Assembly: GCA_947685225.1 (NCBI GenBank) | Contig: CANTUV010000026.1 | Location: forward strand, 52,599,501-52,663,500 | Reading direction: 5' to 3' | DNA length: 64,000 bases | From: Garcia nutans | Taxonomy: Eukaryota; Streptophyta; Magnoliopsida; Malpighiales; Euphorbiaceae | Part shown: positions 10,992 through 23,215 of the stretch, in pieces | Numbering within the stretch: the first letter of the stretch is position 1 | Layout of the letters: each line of letters opens with the position of its first letter | Made by a program: the position numbers and the translations under genes | The notes under the pieces: model-generated | What the model was told of the DNA's origin: nothing | Database searches by the model: none | The model's input: only the letters and a program-made list of their open reading frames with translations

Positions 10992-13900
10992 CTAGACAAG
11001 CAGATCATAATGGTTTTTACCAGTGTACAGTAGCCTCACAACTTTACTTGGTTTTCCCTTGCTTGAGCCCTTGTTAAACTCGGTTCCATACTTTGCTATG
11101 GGAATAAAGCTAGAGCGCCGTCCACCCCTTGTATGCTGCAATTCAACTAAGCAGAGAGAGGAATGTGCTATTGTTAGGCAAACAGTGACATCTTTCACCT
11201 TATCAAATTGATGGACAACATGAAGAAAAAACATTCCTTTGAACCAAAAGTTTGAAATTCACTTTTCTAGATAGCACAATTTGGTCAACTACCATATGCT
11301 AACAGTAAGTATCAGAAGTTTAGCAGAATTGAGTGATGCTAGCATGACAAGCCCAGCTCCAAATGGGCAGTGGAGATTACGCATAGTTATTCACTTCCCT
11401 ACCCCATTACTAAACTAGGTAAGGGCAGGCCAATACCAGATAATCCCATTTTATTTTGCAACTGTAAACTATTAAAAAAAATCATGTTTTTATATATTAC
11501 CGTTGAATGGTATATCATGTTTATGTCAAACTATGCTATCAGTTAATATTTTATGGAATAGGAAAATATTATTGAATAGTACATCATATGTCTACAAAGT
11601 TTTCACATATTGAAGGGAAAAAAAGTAGGCAAGATAAGGATTCCCCACTGAGTTCATGGGCGAGTTAGCTTGTGCTTACATCCCAGGGAACTATTAAATT
11701 TGCAACATGCATAAAGAACTCCTGCATATAACCCCAGTTGGATGATCCACAAACTGAAGTAAAGATGATCATATACATTTTCCTGCTGCTGGTAATTTTT
11801 GTTAACCTAAATAATTGAAAATGATGGAAGAGAAATAGTGGACACCAGAATTATAAAAGTTCAATGACGAAAATCAATTACCAGAATTTATAGCCTCATG
11901 CTCCGGTATGTAAACAATGATTGGCTGGCCACATAATTTTGACAGCACCTGATTCAGTGTTTTGGCCATTGGTCAGTAGATAATGTTTCAACTAAAATTG
12001 TAAAGATGTTTCTGGATAATTTCATGGGAAAACAAGCAAACACACCCTCTCACCCTTGGAGAGATCAAGAAAGACTACAATATCAGCCACACATGAAATA
12101 TTTCAAAGTGCACTTTGACAAAATTATATTGTCTTATAAAGTATACTACTTGAAGCTCCAATCCTTCTGCCCCATCCTCATGCAATCAAGGAAAAACAAA
12201 TTTAGAACTTACTTTTATTCAAATTTTACTTGAAAATTTAGATTTTTCTCATAAAGTTTTTCTAATTAGGGTAATTAACTTCCAATTTAGGACATAAACT
12301 AATGAGGATTTTTTTTTTCTGTCAGAAATTTTTCTCATTAGAAACTTTTAAAGGGGAGGAGAAGCCAGAGTTTAAACCCTCGCTCCTCTTGTTGAACAAG
12401 GAAAGATAGTCCTATCAATAAAAATGAAGCTTAGTCCTATCAATTCGATTGCAACTTAGATAAGTCTAAAACTCTGGTAAATAAAATATGCATTTACTAA
12501 GAGTTTTTGGGAAGATACAGTGTTTCCTTGTGGCACTGCCCTATTCTCTCTCCAATTCCTTCTCCTTTTCTCTTCTTTGGTTCAAAGGCTACTGGTATAG
12601 AGTAATTTATTGTTAAAATCACTTTATCAGCCTGCAAATTCTAAACTTTTCTCTCTCTAATATCCATAAGTTAACCTCCTTACTTCAAGCACCCCAATAC
12701 AAATCTACACTTTAAAACATATCAATAACTTGAAATTTGCCTGCCACAAAATCCCAATCCAAGGCGAATTTCTCACTCTGTCCTATTGTTGTCCATTACC
12801 ACCACCAAAGTTGGAACAGGAGCTAATCATGGAAGCTGAAATTACAGACCACTCATACCTTCATCTCCAGGCCAATGAAAGCAAAAATATACCTCATATG
12901 TTAGTTAATCTTATTTGAAATTATGTATAAGCAATGAGAATGGACAATTGTCTCCCATAGCTTACATAAAACCAATTAATTAATAGGAATTGGGTAAAAC
13001 ATGCATAAATAGTGGTAAAACATGCATAAAAAGTAATACTAACCAATAGCTCTGACTCTCCTCCCCAAAAATCAGGATGCCTGATCCGTTCACAATATCT
13101 GTGGAAAGATATTTATAAATATGTTGAATAGATTTGACATTATATAAGCATATAACACCAAAAATGGATTGACATCTAGACTGAAGTGAAGGCTCACCGT
13201 TTCAAAGATTCATCAACTGTAATTGCAATCAGTGCTTCTTCATAATGATGGCGTTCTTTATCACTATCACATATAACCTCTTTTACAGCCATTCGTAGAT
13301 CATCTACAATGTATTCAGCATGAGGAAGCAAAGTAAGCAAAATTATCACCACAGTTTAAATCAATATAATCTATCCTTTTTCAGTAAAATCCAAAAGTAT
13401 TACTCCTTGATAAATCAAGTTTCGAATCAAGACTAAAAGCATGTGATTCAAGAGATCAAATTATAAGCCCCACAAAATTCTTGCTAGCGTGCAATAAGTC
13501 TCTCTTTTATATATAGCACACGAAATTGTCTTTATGTGAGAGGTCAATTCAGATCATTACAAACGCCGACATAGAGGTCCAATTAAAAGCAAGATGAAGA
13601 GAGAATGGATCTCATCTTATAGTGAACCAAAACTACCCAGCAACAGATTGACATACAAAAGAGAAGGTAAGGAATTGCACGTGGAACCAGTTTCATCAAA
13701 AGAGATTTCTGGAATCAGATTATGTACATGCTAGATGGAGTCTTCAAGACATAACTAAAAGAAGTATACCTGCATCATCTCTCTCTTCTCGTGGATTAAG
13801 AGAGATGCCCTTATTGAATGCCATTCCTTTAACCTGATTTCTCAGTAAAAAAATCACATTCAACAATTATCTTGATGAGGCACTCATCACTAAAGAGCAC

Positions 13901-15119
13901 ATACTTCTGCATTAGCCATTTATAGAATAAAACAGAAAGATCACATTACGAGGCTTTCAAGAGAGGAGGTAAACATCCATAATTATGATGGTGGTACTAC
14001 AGATATCATTGAAAGTGACTAGTGCTTTCACAAATCTAGATTCTAGAGCACTTGCCAAATATTTTGATATAGGCATAAATGAAAATTTTAGTTAAAACTA
14101 TTTCATTTCATAACTATATGCTCAGGACTGAACAAGCTACACTATAACAGTTCATCATATCAGAGCCTCTTGTTTGGCCCATCTTTTCACATGTTCTTGT
14201 GTGTTTGACCCCAGGCTGTTGCTCAGTAGGTTTTTTGGTTTCTTTGCAATCATTAAGACTTGCAAAATATAGCAACAAACTCACATAACTGATTTAGCCA
14301 TAAATATTAAATACCCAAGTCTAAACTATAGTTCAACGGTCTAAACTATAGTTCAACATTCTTGTAAAATAGACAAAACAAATAACTTAATTTGTTTGTT
14401 GATATTCAAATCGTAGCAGATAGTAAAATTAAAAGAAAAGTTAGAAAAATGGTCATGTAAGAAAGGACCAAATGGTACCATTGCACGAAATAGACACCGG
14501 CCATCCCCAGTAACTTTCTGTACTGAATAATGCTCAACTTTTTTCATCGCCGGCGATCCCCTGCCTCTGGAAAACCAACAATATAAGATCAAAATAAAGT
14601 CATGAGCCATTACAGTGCCTAGAAATTAGCAAATATATAATCACTGATAAACAAAAAATTAAGTAGAATTCTGTTAAAAATACTGGCAAAACATGTAAAA
14701 AAACAAACAGAGATTGTCCAATTCTAGCAAAGAACAGATGGCTGTTGTCCGCAAAGAAAGGCGTTGTAGGACATGAATAGGAATTCGAAGTCAAGATGGA
14801 AGGAACCGGTGAAGAGACGAGCTCGAATTTGGCAATTCCATTTTTGAGTTGCTCGAGGATATTCTCTGCATATCATTATCAGCGTAAAGGAAGAGATTCG
14901 TCATTCATGAAATTCATGAGAAGGACATATGAAATAGGAACATACTATTTCACGAGGAAACAAAAACATTCTGTTTGGTAGTCGGAAAATAAGACAAAAT
15001 GGAAAAATCGAAATCATAGGTGCTATTGATTCGTACTAATGCTACTTTTTCAACCAAAACTGGAAACGATAAAATGAGAAAAATTAATTTATACCATTTA
15101 CAAGCTTCTGCTCCTCCAT
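10992..15119 (-). CDS. OTU-domain deubiquitinase (OTU3-like), 8 exons, 238 aa
   Basis: An ovarian-tumour family cysteine protease acting on ubiquitin chains. Coding exons on the minus strand are 15095-15119, 14709-14865, 14479-14566, 13770-13833, 13198-13303, 13044-13098, 11882-11948 and 10992-11146. All use GT..AG sites and the sum is 717 nt in frame. The start is ATG at 15119 (MEEQKLVNENIL). The catalytic Asp82 and Cys85 lie in TGDGRCLFRAM, and the catalytic His233 lies in GKNHYDLLV at the very C-terminus. WGGESELLVLSKL and PIIVYIPEHE are conserved OTU core strands. For the last exon I chose the acceptor at 11147 because it keeps phase 1; the nearer CAG acceptor would give an immediate stop. 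Length agrees with Arabidopsis OTU3 (At2g38025). CAC3 and DET2 sequences follow it here as in Arabidopsis. Confidence 0.88.
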
Positions 15120-15249
15120 ATTGAAGTGAGAGGGAAGAACCGCCATTGGAGATAAATAAATTGTTGAAGAGTTGGAAGGAATAAACTCGTTTTAGGTATT
15201 ATTATCATTATCTGAAGAGGAAATCAGCAAATATTAGCTGTTGTCTAAA

Positions 15250-15272
15250 CCCGGGTTCAATTCCCGGCAACG
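15250..15272 (+). other. Orphan tRNA-Asp-like T arm
   Basis: A perfect 5-bp stem with a 7-base loop (ccggg ttcaatt cccgg), followed by caacg, matches the T arm and acceptor strand of plant tRNA-Asp. The upstream bases do not form the D and anticodon arms, so this is not a tRNA gene. It abuts an AT-dinucleotide tract at 15283-15305. It is probably the remnant of a tRNA-derived element. Confidence 0.4.
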
Positions 15273-15526
15273 TAATTAAAGAATATATATATATATATAT
15301 ATATATTTACATTTATTTTTAATTTTAGGTCCTGAAATTTTTTAAAATTTTGATTTTGGCTGAGGTTAAAAAAATATTTTAAGTTTCAGAACTCTTTCAA
15401 GTTCCAAAATTTTTTTAAATTTTAATTTTGGCCTGGGATAAAATATTATTCTTTTCATTAAAATTTTAATTTTTTTATTATTTTTAGTTTTGATTTTGGC
15501 TGAAATATTATTATCATTTATTCTTT

Positions 15527-16815
15527 TTATAGGAGAAAATTTACTATAGTTACTTTGCCATGTAGTATTCACTAATCTCTTATTTCCTTCGTTCTATTTA
15601 AATTATTATTATCACTATTTTTCATAGATATTAAGGTAAATATTAGAAACTCTAAATCTTATTAAAAAATTTAATTGACTAAAATATTTTTATTTATTTT
15701 TAATATTTTGTCAATGGTAACATATCACTCAATTAATAACAAAGCACAATCTTTTTTTTTAAATCAAAATTTATATGTTTTTATAAAGGGTAAAGTTAGA
15801 AAAAAAATAATGTATTATACATTGATTTTATAAAAAGACAATTTGGGTGAGATAAAAAGATTTTTCTGGAAGTGACATTTTAATGAATAATGGTAGTATT
15901 GACGCAATAGTAAATATTGTTATCATGTAATCTGAAAATCGCGGTTTGAGTTGTGAAAATGATCTTTTATAATTGCAAGGAAATATTACGTATAAAGACT
16001 CAATGAGTTTGATTCTTTTTCGGACTCCATGCATAATGGGAGCGTTAGTATATTGGGCTGCTCTTTAACATTTTGATAAAATGGATGAAGTAATTGTCAA
16101 GACAATAATGAATCTACAATATACGTGATCATGGACTGGACTTCAAACCTCAATTTATAAAAAAAAATTATGGGCAAACGAACTAAATTTTTGAAAATTT
16201 AATATTTTCTAGATTTAAACGTGATCTATAGTTAGGTCTAATCTATAATGACAAATCATGCACTTATAGTTTGAACAAAGGGATTACTTTGATTGTATTG
16301 GCATCTCTTGACAAAGATAATTTTTTTTTATCCCAAGGTTAAGAATTTTCCCCATATATTTTATTTTAAATTTTGTTTAAATAATTTTGATTTTGAAATA
16401 AAAATTTATGGTTAATATAATAACATTTGCTAAATAATAAACTAAAAAAAAGTCCAATAATGTCAATTGGTTGTGAATGTTAGCACATGTACTTTCAGTC
16501 TTTTACTTATAAATCGCTTGGCAGATTACTAAAAAAATTAATTACTGAAAATATATTTTATATATTTATATTACTGAGATTATATTTTATAGAAAAATAT
16601 TATATTACTGTATTTGTAATATGCACCAAAATACTGTGAAAGTAAATTGGATAAATGTTAACTTGTTTGGTTACAATCTAATTTTATTGAGAAAATTTGA
16701 GTAATATCTAAACTATCATTATAACATTTATTTTTTATTTTATCATATCATAAAATAAAGTCATAATTATCTTTTGATATGAGATCTCACAATCTTATTT
16801 CTCAATCAAATAATT
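15527..16815. repeat. Unit A of a roughly 1.3-kb direct repeat
   Basis: This stretch repeats at 17003-18135 plus 21166-21335. Shared words in the same order include tagtattcactaatctc, catagatattaaggtaa, caattaataacaaagcac, gacaatttgggtgagataaa, gattgtattggcatctc, agtccaataatgtcaattgg and ataaagtcataattatc. The offset between copies is about 1,476 bp at the start. Divergence by eye is moderate, with many substitutions and small indels. No coding potential is seen. It may be an old non-coding transposon family or a local tandem duplication. Confidence 0.7.
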
Positions 16816-18135
16816 TAGGTATTAAGGTAATTAATATGAATATTTATCATATTATCATTTGATTATATTTGATAATTTTTTTAAACAAAATATGAATATT
16901 GAAATGTGAATATTTATCAATCAATATGAAATATTTATCATTTGATTACATTTGACAAAAAATTTAAATGTTGAGAAAAAAATACAAAAGTTTTTTTTTC
17001 TTTTTATAGGAGGAAAATCATTATAATTGCTTTGCGATGTAGTATTCACTAATCTCATATTTCTTTCATTTTATTAAAATCGTCATTATCATCATTTTTC
17101 ATAGATATTAAGGTAATTATTAAAAACACTAAATCTTATTAAAATTAATTAATTTATTAAAATATTTTTATTTATTTTTAATATTTTGTCAATAATAACA
17201 TATCACTCAATTAATAACAAAGCACAATTTTTTTAAAATCAAAATTTATAAGTTTTTATAAAGGGTAAAGTTAGAAAAAAAATTATATATTGATTTTATA
17301 AAAAGACAATTTGGGTGAGATAAAAAGATTTTTTTGAAAGTGACATTTTGATGAATAATGGGAGCATTGGCGTAATAATAAATATTATTATCGTATAATT
17401 TGGAGGCCACGATTTAAATTGTGAAAATAATCTCTTATAATTATAAGAAAATATCACATACAAAGACTCAATAAGTCCGATTATTTTTTTAAATTTTATG
17501 TATAATAAGAGCGTTAATACACCAGATTATCTTTTAATATTTTGATAAAAATGGATTGAGTAATTGTCAAGATGATAATGAATTTATAATAGACATGATT
17601 TCGGACTAAACTTCAAGCCTCAATTTATAAAAAAAAATAATTACGAGCAAACTAATTAAATCTTTGAAAATTTAATATTTTTAAATTTAAACACAATTTA
17701 TAGCTAGGTCTAATCCATTATGACAAATCACGCACTTCTAGTTTGAACAAAGTAATTACTTTGATTGTATTGGCATCTCTCGATGAAGATACTTTTTTTT
17801 ATCCTAAGGTTAAGAATTTTTCCTATATATTTTATTTTATATTTTGTTTAAATAATTTTGATTTTGACAAATATTTTATGGTTAATATAATGATATTTGC
17901 TAAATAATAACTAAAATAAAAAAAGTCCAATAATGTCAATTGGCTGAGAACAACAACGCATATATTTTTAGTCTTTTACTTATAGACCGCTTGATAGATT
18001 ACTAAAAAAATTAATTACTAAAAATATATTTTACAGAATTAAAATATTAAAATTATATTTTACAAAAAATATTATATTACTGTGTTTAAAATATATATCA
18101 AAATACTAAAAAAAGTAAATTAGATAAATATTAAT

Positions 18136-21100
18136 TGTAACACCCTTTCCCGACTTACATGTGTAAGCCGAGTAGAGGCGCCACACTATCCTAATGTTGC
18201 TACCAATTTTACTTAGTCAAATTTTAGTTCCGATTTTACAGAAATTTTGCCAGAGTTTCGCCTAGAAATTTGGGTCCCAAGTGTCGATAAAACTGGTTTT
18301 TCTGGTTTTTGAAAACATTTTTACACAAACCAATGCGAATACAAACAAATTCAATACACTCCCAATGATTCCACCTTATACCCTCAACTACATCCTGCAA
18401 GAAAAATTCACACTTCTAATCCAAAATAAAGTAGAGATTTATTATTATTACATACCAATAACATACAGTATCATATACTGATTCTCAATCTTATATATAC
18501 ATATACATACCACAACTAGCTAACTCATAATGAAAACTAAAAGATCTACCCTGAGATATGCTGTGGGTCTGGTCGTCACTTTCCAAGAATTTGCTACTGC
18601 TCCGAACCTACGAGTCAAGGAAAACTTAACTCGCTGAGCGTTGTCGCTCAGTGGATACTTTACCAATAAAAATAAAAAGTAACATATGAAAGTATTTGAA
18701 ATAAAAGAAAATAATTAAATCATAATTTAACCAACCTTAAACCAATAGAAATTATTGTACATTCAGTGTGATATGCTTCCAATAATGTAAAACCATAATT
18801 CAAACTTATTTTGCGTTACATAGTTTAACGAAAAATGTGACTTTGGATCAGACTCTACTGGTATATAGGGAACCATAGTGATAAGGTAGTGGCCATCACC
18901 ACTGTAACATAGGTGGCCCTCACCACCGATATCAGATCACAGGAATAGCACTCACCATCCTGGTTATAACCAATGGGCCTCCCCATTGGCTTCAGTGGCT
19001 TCACCACTGAATAAAATATCATATCACAATAATGAGCAGTACTGCATGCGTTAGTATAATGCACCATACCCTTATCTACCACTCCCACTATCCAGTAGAG
19101 CATAAAGATTTAAATGATTCACTTTAAGTCTCAAACTTCATTTTAGAATGATTCGAGAAGTCATTTTTAATTCTCATCACATTTTGCCATTTATGCCGCG
19201 CACCACATTCTTTAGTCAAATCATTACCCTTTTTCATATATTTAAAATCCACAATAAACATATTAAACATTTCAATGCATTCCTCAAAAGATCACAAATT
19301 GACCAAATGAATAGTGTTGCGGCGAGAAAAATCGGCAACGCAAAATGGCATGACCAAATGAATAGTAAAATCTGAATTTTTGTCAAAATTTCAGTCCACT
19401 TCAGTCATGCATTTGACCAAGTAAATGATCTTATTTTTGGCTGAAATTTTACAGAAAACTTATTTCATATGTTAACTACTTACACGTAAAATTTCATTGA
19501 ATAATTCATTCATTTGCTACCTCAAACAGCTGCCACAAAAAGATTCAGAAAGCTGTCATTTTGGGACCATTTCGGCCCAAACATATGAAATACATAGGAT
19601 AGTTTATTTTTCTTTTGCAAATCAATATGAAGGCTTCTTTAATGGTAAAGTGAAGATTCAAACACTTCCCTTTAATAACTTTTGCATGTTTAACTCAAAC
19701 CAAACTAATTAAAGTTCATCAACATCAAAAATTTCATAAACCAAAGTTTGTAAGAAAAATAAAATTTCTTTTATGATAAAGCACCAAACCTTATTCTTTT
19801 ACTTTCCCTTTTGCTTTTCCTCCTTCTCCTTCCTTAATCTTTGTTTTTCCTTCAAGAAATTCAAGAACACACATTTAAACATAAACCTTAACAATTTAGA
19901 ATAATAAGCTATCCTCCATTTCTTTTCAAACTAAACCCTAATCTAACCTTATTAAACCTTAAAAACCTTGATTCTTTCATTTAATTGATTAATATCATAA
20001 CTACTTAAAATTTTCCCAAATCCACCCTAAGAACCCTAATCTCCAATCTCCCAATAGTTATATAAATACCTAAAATTGATACTAGAATTGAATTCTACAT
20101 ACTTGAAAATCTTAAAACTTACCTTGAAAATCTTAAAACTTACCTTGAAAATCAAACTTGTCAAAACTTGGAAATCTTTTGATATTTTCCTATGGTGGCC
20201 GAATTTGGAAGTGGGAGAGAGAGAGAGAGAGTTTGTTCTTCATCTCATTATATATATATATATATAAGGAAAATGATGATCACTTTTGAATGAATGAGTG
20301 TTTTCAAACCAAATGTCCACACTTTTCTCTTTCTTCTTTATTGTAGCTTTTAAATGTCCACTTTTCATTAGCCCAAATATCTCATCCTTTTATTTATTTA
20401 AAAACTCAAGTCCTTAAACTTTCTTTTAATTATATTTTGGCCCCTCCACCATCTTGTGTTGAAATATCTATGGTCTAAGGTGTGAAAAGACCAAAATACC
20501 TTATGGCGATTATTTATTCGTAACTTTTAACCCATACAATTTCACGAGGCAAACTACATATAGTTTTGATCCTCTTGACCTCTACTTTCTATTTTTAAAG
20601 TCTATTTTAAGTTTTCAAGTCGTTTTGAAAAATTACCAATAAGCTCTCGACTTTTTACAAAATTTCCTTTAGGTCATTTCTTTGCTCGGGTGTTGCCCGG
20701 GCCCCGTTTCTACTGACGATCATTTCATATTTACCCCCTTAACGTCATCTACTGACTCTTGTGTTTATTTTCTACTTCGGATTCATGTATAATGACCTAA
20801 ATATCCCTAGTCAAAATCCCCTATATCTTCCAAACAATGCGTTTTTTGGAAAAACCGTTGCGCGTCGCTGTGACCCGATTTTTCTCTATTTTCCATTTTT
20901 GGAATCTTTTATGTGCACTATTAAGAACATCCGGTAAGACTTTTGGAAATTATATTTACCTCCCCAAAACTTTTGAAAATTACAGTCACCTCCCTAAAAC
21001 TTTTTGAAATTACAATCACCTCCCTAGCACTTTGCATTTTTCTTCAATTAGGTCCCAGTAGTCCTATAGCCTTATCTTGGGCCGTTGTCAGGAATTATCT

Positions 21101-21165
21101 TCTCCTTTCCCCTTCTCTCACTGTGTACGTGATTTTTATGCATAAATGTGGTAGCGGATGTGACA
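18136..21165. mobile_element. LTR-type insertion (probable 3.03-kb solo LTR), 5-bp target duplication
   Basis: The element begins tgtaacaccc and ends ggatgtgaca, the TG..CA termini of LTR retrotransposons. It is flanked on both sides by ttaat (18131-18135 and 21166-21170), a 5-bp target duplication. Removing it restores the repeat unit around it. No second LTR copy, primer-binding site or reverse transcriptase frame was seen inside, so a solo LTR left by recombination is the simplest reading; a non-autonomous element with unrecognised internal structure is the alternative. A triple 30-bp tandem repeat lies near its right end (20939-21028), and a 21-24 bp duplicated word occurs near 20105-20150. 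Confidence 0.65.
20939..21028. repeat. Three tandem 30-bp units near the right end of the LTR element
   Basis: Units at 20939-20968, 20969-20998 and 20999-21028 share the frame actttt-gaaatta-tcacctccc. They differ from each other at several positions. Confidence 0.75.
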
Positions 21166-21335
21166 TTAATTTATTTGGTTACAATTCAATTTTACTGAAA
21201 AAATTTAAGTAATATTTAAAATATTATTATAATATTTATTTTTTATTTTAATATATCTTAAAATAAAGTCATAATTATCTTTTTACACTGAATTTTACAA
21301 TTTTTTTTCTTAATAAAATAATTTTTTAATTATTT

Positions 21336-22560
21336 TTTATATAAAATATTTTATCAACTAGTTGATAAAGTTTAATGGACCCGTTACTTTTTTACATGAA
21401 TTATTTATAAATAAATATAGTATTATTTATTAAATATAATTATTTTATCATTTTTTTTGAAATTTTAATGCAACCAAATGTCCTATTATGGTTGGTTGCG
21501 AGGTAAAAAAAATTGTAAAATATCAATAACGTAAATTTTGAGGTGTTTAATGAATCATTTAAACAGTATTTTTTTTGAAAATTTTAAACAGTAATTTTTT
21601 AAAGCATAGAATCATTTAAACAGTTGAAGTCTCACTAAATACATAGATTTATATATTTGGCCTTTACATTTTAGTTTAGGCAGCGGGTTGATTATCGTGA
21701 ATTTGACTAACAACAAAATACTGAATATCAACAAAAGTTTAATTTCATAAAATACTAGCGAATACTAAATTGTTTTTAAAAAATAAAGGTTATGACTAAT
21801 CAATGTAATTAGTTATAAGATATAAATTAAAAAGTAATTGATCTTAAAATAATTTTTATTGAATCCATAATTAAATAATTTTCATAAAATTCATAAATTT
21901 TTCTCTTAAATAAATTTAAAAAATTATGAAAATTTAATTTATTGAATGTACTACAACAACTGATAAAATACCAATATTGTATAGAACATAGTCTATTTTC
22001 AGTCTATAATTAAAGTCAATTATTATATTAGTGATGCAATTTAGTAGATTTTTTTTTTGAACTGTGATTCAATAGAATTTGATTTCATAGACGCCTTATC
22101 CGTATTGAGACTACTTGTCATTTTATTTCATTTTATTATATTTAAATATCTAATCAAATAAAAGTGTCAGTGTCAGTAATTCACATAAATTTCTCCTCCG
22201 TTCACCCTAATTGTTCGGATTACTGAGAAATGAAATCTATTTTTATTCAGTATAAAAGATAAATTGAAAAATTAAATTGATCTAAATTTTATATTATTAA
22301 TTGTGGTTAAAGAGTTAGATAAATAAAATATTAATTTAAAAAATGACTCAAAAATTAAAAACATTGTTGGAGTGGGGTGGAGCCCTAGGAGAGGGATCAT
22401 CGAAGCGATCGAACCCAATCACACACATACAAAAATTAATTCACCTGCCATGTAGTCAGGGCAAATGAACTCAAAGAGCACGCCGTACACTATTTAACGG
22501 CCAAACCGGAAAAGCTGGCTCACTATTAACACGACTCTCTCTCTTCTTCTTTTTTTTTCC
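21336..22560. other. AT-rich intergenic DNA upstream of CAC3
   Basis: No gene or clear element is recognised. The proximal 350 bp should contain the CAC3 promoter: a short GC-richer segment at about 22370-22530 and then a pyrimidine-rich tract typical of plant housekeeping promoters and leaders. Confidence 0.45.
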
Positions 22561-22811
22561 ATCTGCTCTCACTCGCATAAGAAGTATCGACACATAATTA
22601 ATAATATGCATATATATATATATATATATATGAACCAAACAAGCTTTTCTCTTTTCCGACGATCTCCCCGATGCTTAACCTCTCCCTCATTTTTGCTTAA
22701 ATTAAAAATATATTACTCTCTTTCAATTTGCCCTTTTTAAGTTCATCTCTCTCGCTGCAGCTTCTGCTGCTGCTGCTGCGGCTACTGATCTCTCTCTCTC
22801 CGTTTTTTCCG

Positions 22812-23132
22812 GTAATTTCTTTTGAACTCCTTTTTTTTCCCCCTGGAAAGGTTATGTTTCTTTTCTTTTTCAGTACTGTTCGTTTTTATGGAGATATCTT
22901 TTGCTGTTATCAGATTTCTTTTTATGGAGATATCTTTTGTGATAAATTATAAGTTGAATGAATGTTGATTTTATTGTTTCTGGAACTTAACTATTAATTA
23001 AGTTTAATTGTTATAAATCTTTATTTAATTAACTATACATGAAAAGGAAAAAAGGAAAAGGAAAAAAGGAAAAAGTTCTTTTCTTTATTAATTTGAAAAG
23101 GCAAATTCGTATGTTTTTTTGTTCATTTGCAG
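22812..23132 (+). other. Probable 5' UTR intron of CAC3
   Basis: A pyrimidine-rich leader (about 22535-22811, with ctctctctc tracts) ends at a GGTAAT donor at 22812. A TTTGCAG acceptor ends at 23132, 83 bp before the CAC3 ATG. A TA-dinucleotide run lies at 22610-22632, upstream of the presumed leader. Inferred from splice-site quality only. Confidence 0.45.
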
Positions 23133-23215
23133 ATTTAATTGTTCTTCAAGCTAAATTTGGAAATTTCGAAGATATAATTGGCAGATTGGGAGGTGGTGAG
23201 TATTAGATTAGGAGA

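Larger units (their letters stand above)
17003..21335. repeat. Unit B of the 1.3-kb repeat, split by a 3-kb insertion
   Basis: The second copy of the unit at 15527-16815 runs from 17003 to 18135 and resumes at 21166, where attatttggttacaattcaa-type sequence continues the alignment with 16660-16790. The interruption is the LTR-type element 18136-21165, so the repeat duplication predates that insertion. Confidence 0.68.

Noticed and set aside
11131..11141. Alternative acceptor (ttgcag) for the last OTU exon
   Set aside because: With the phase set by the previous exon it gives an early stop; the acceptor ending at 11147 keeps the conserved frame.
12340..12470. Possible reverse-oriented SINE in an OTU-gene intron (gagtttaaaccctcg)
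   Set aside because: The B-box-like word is weak, and no A box or target duplication could be placed.
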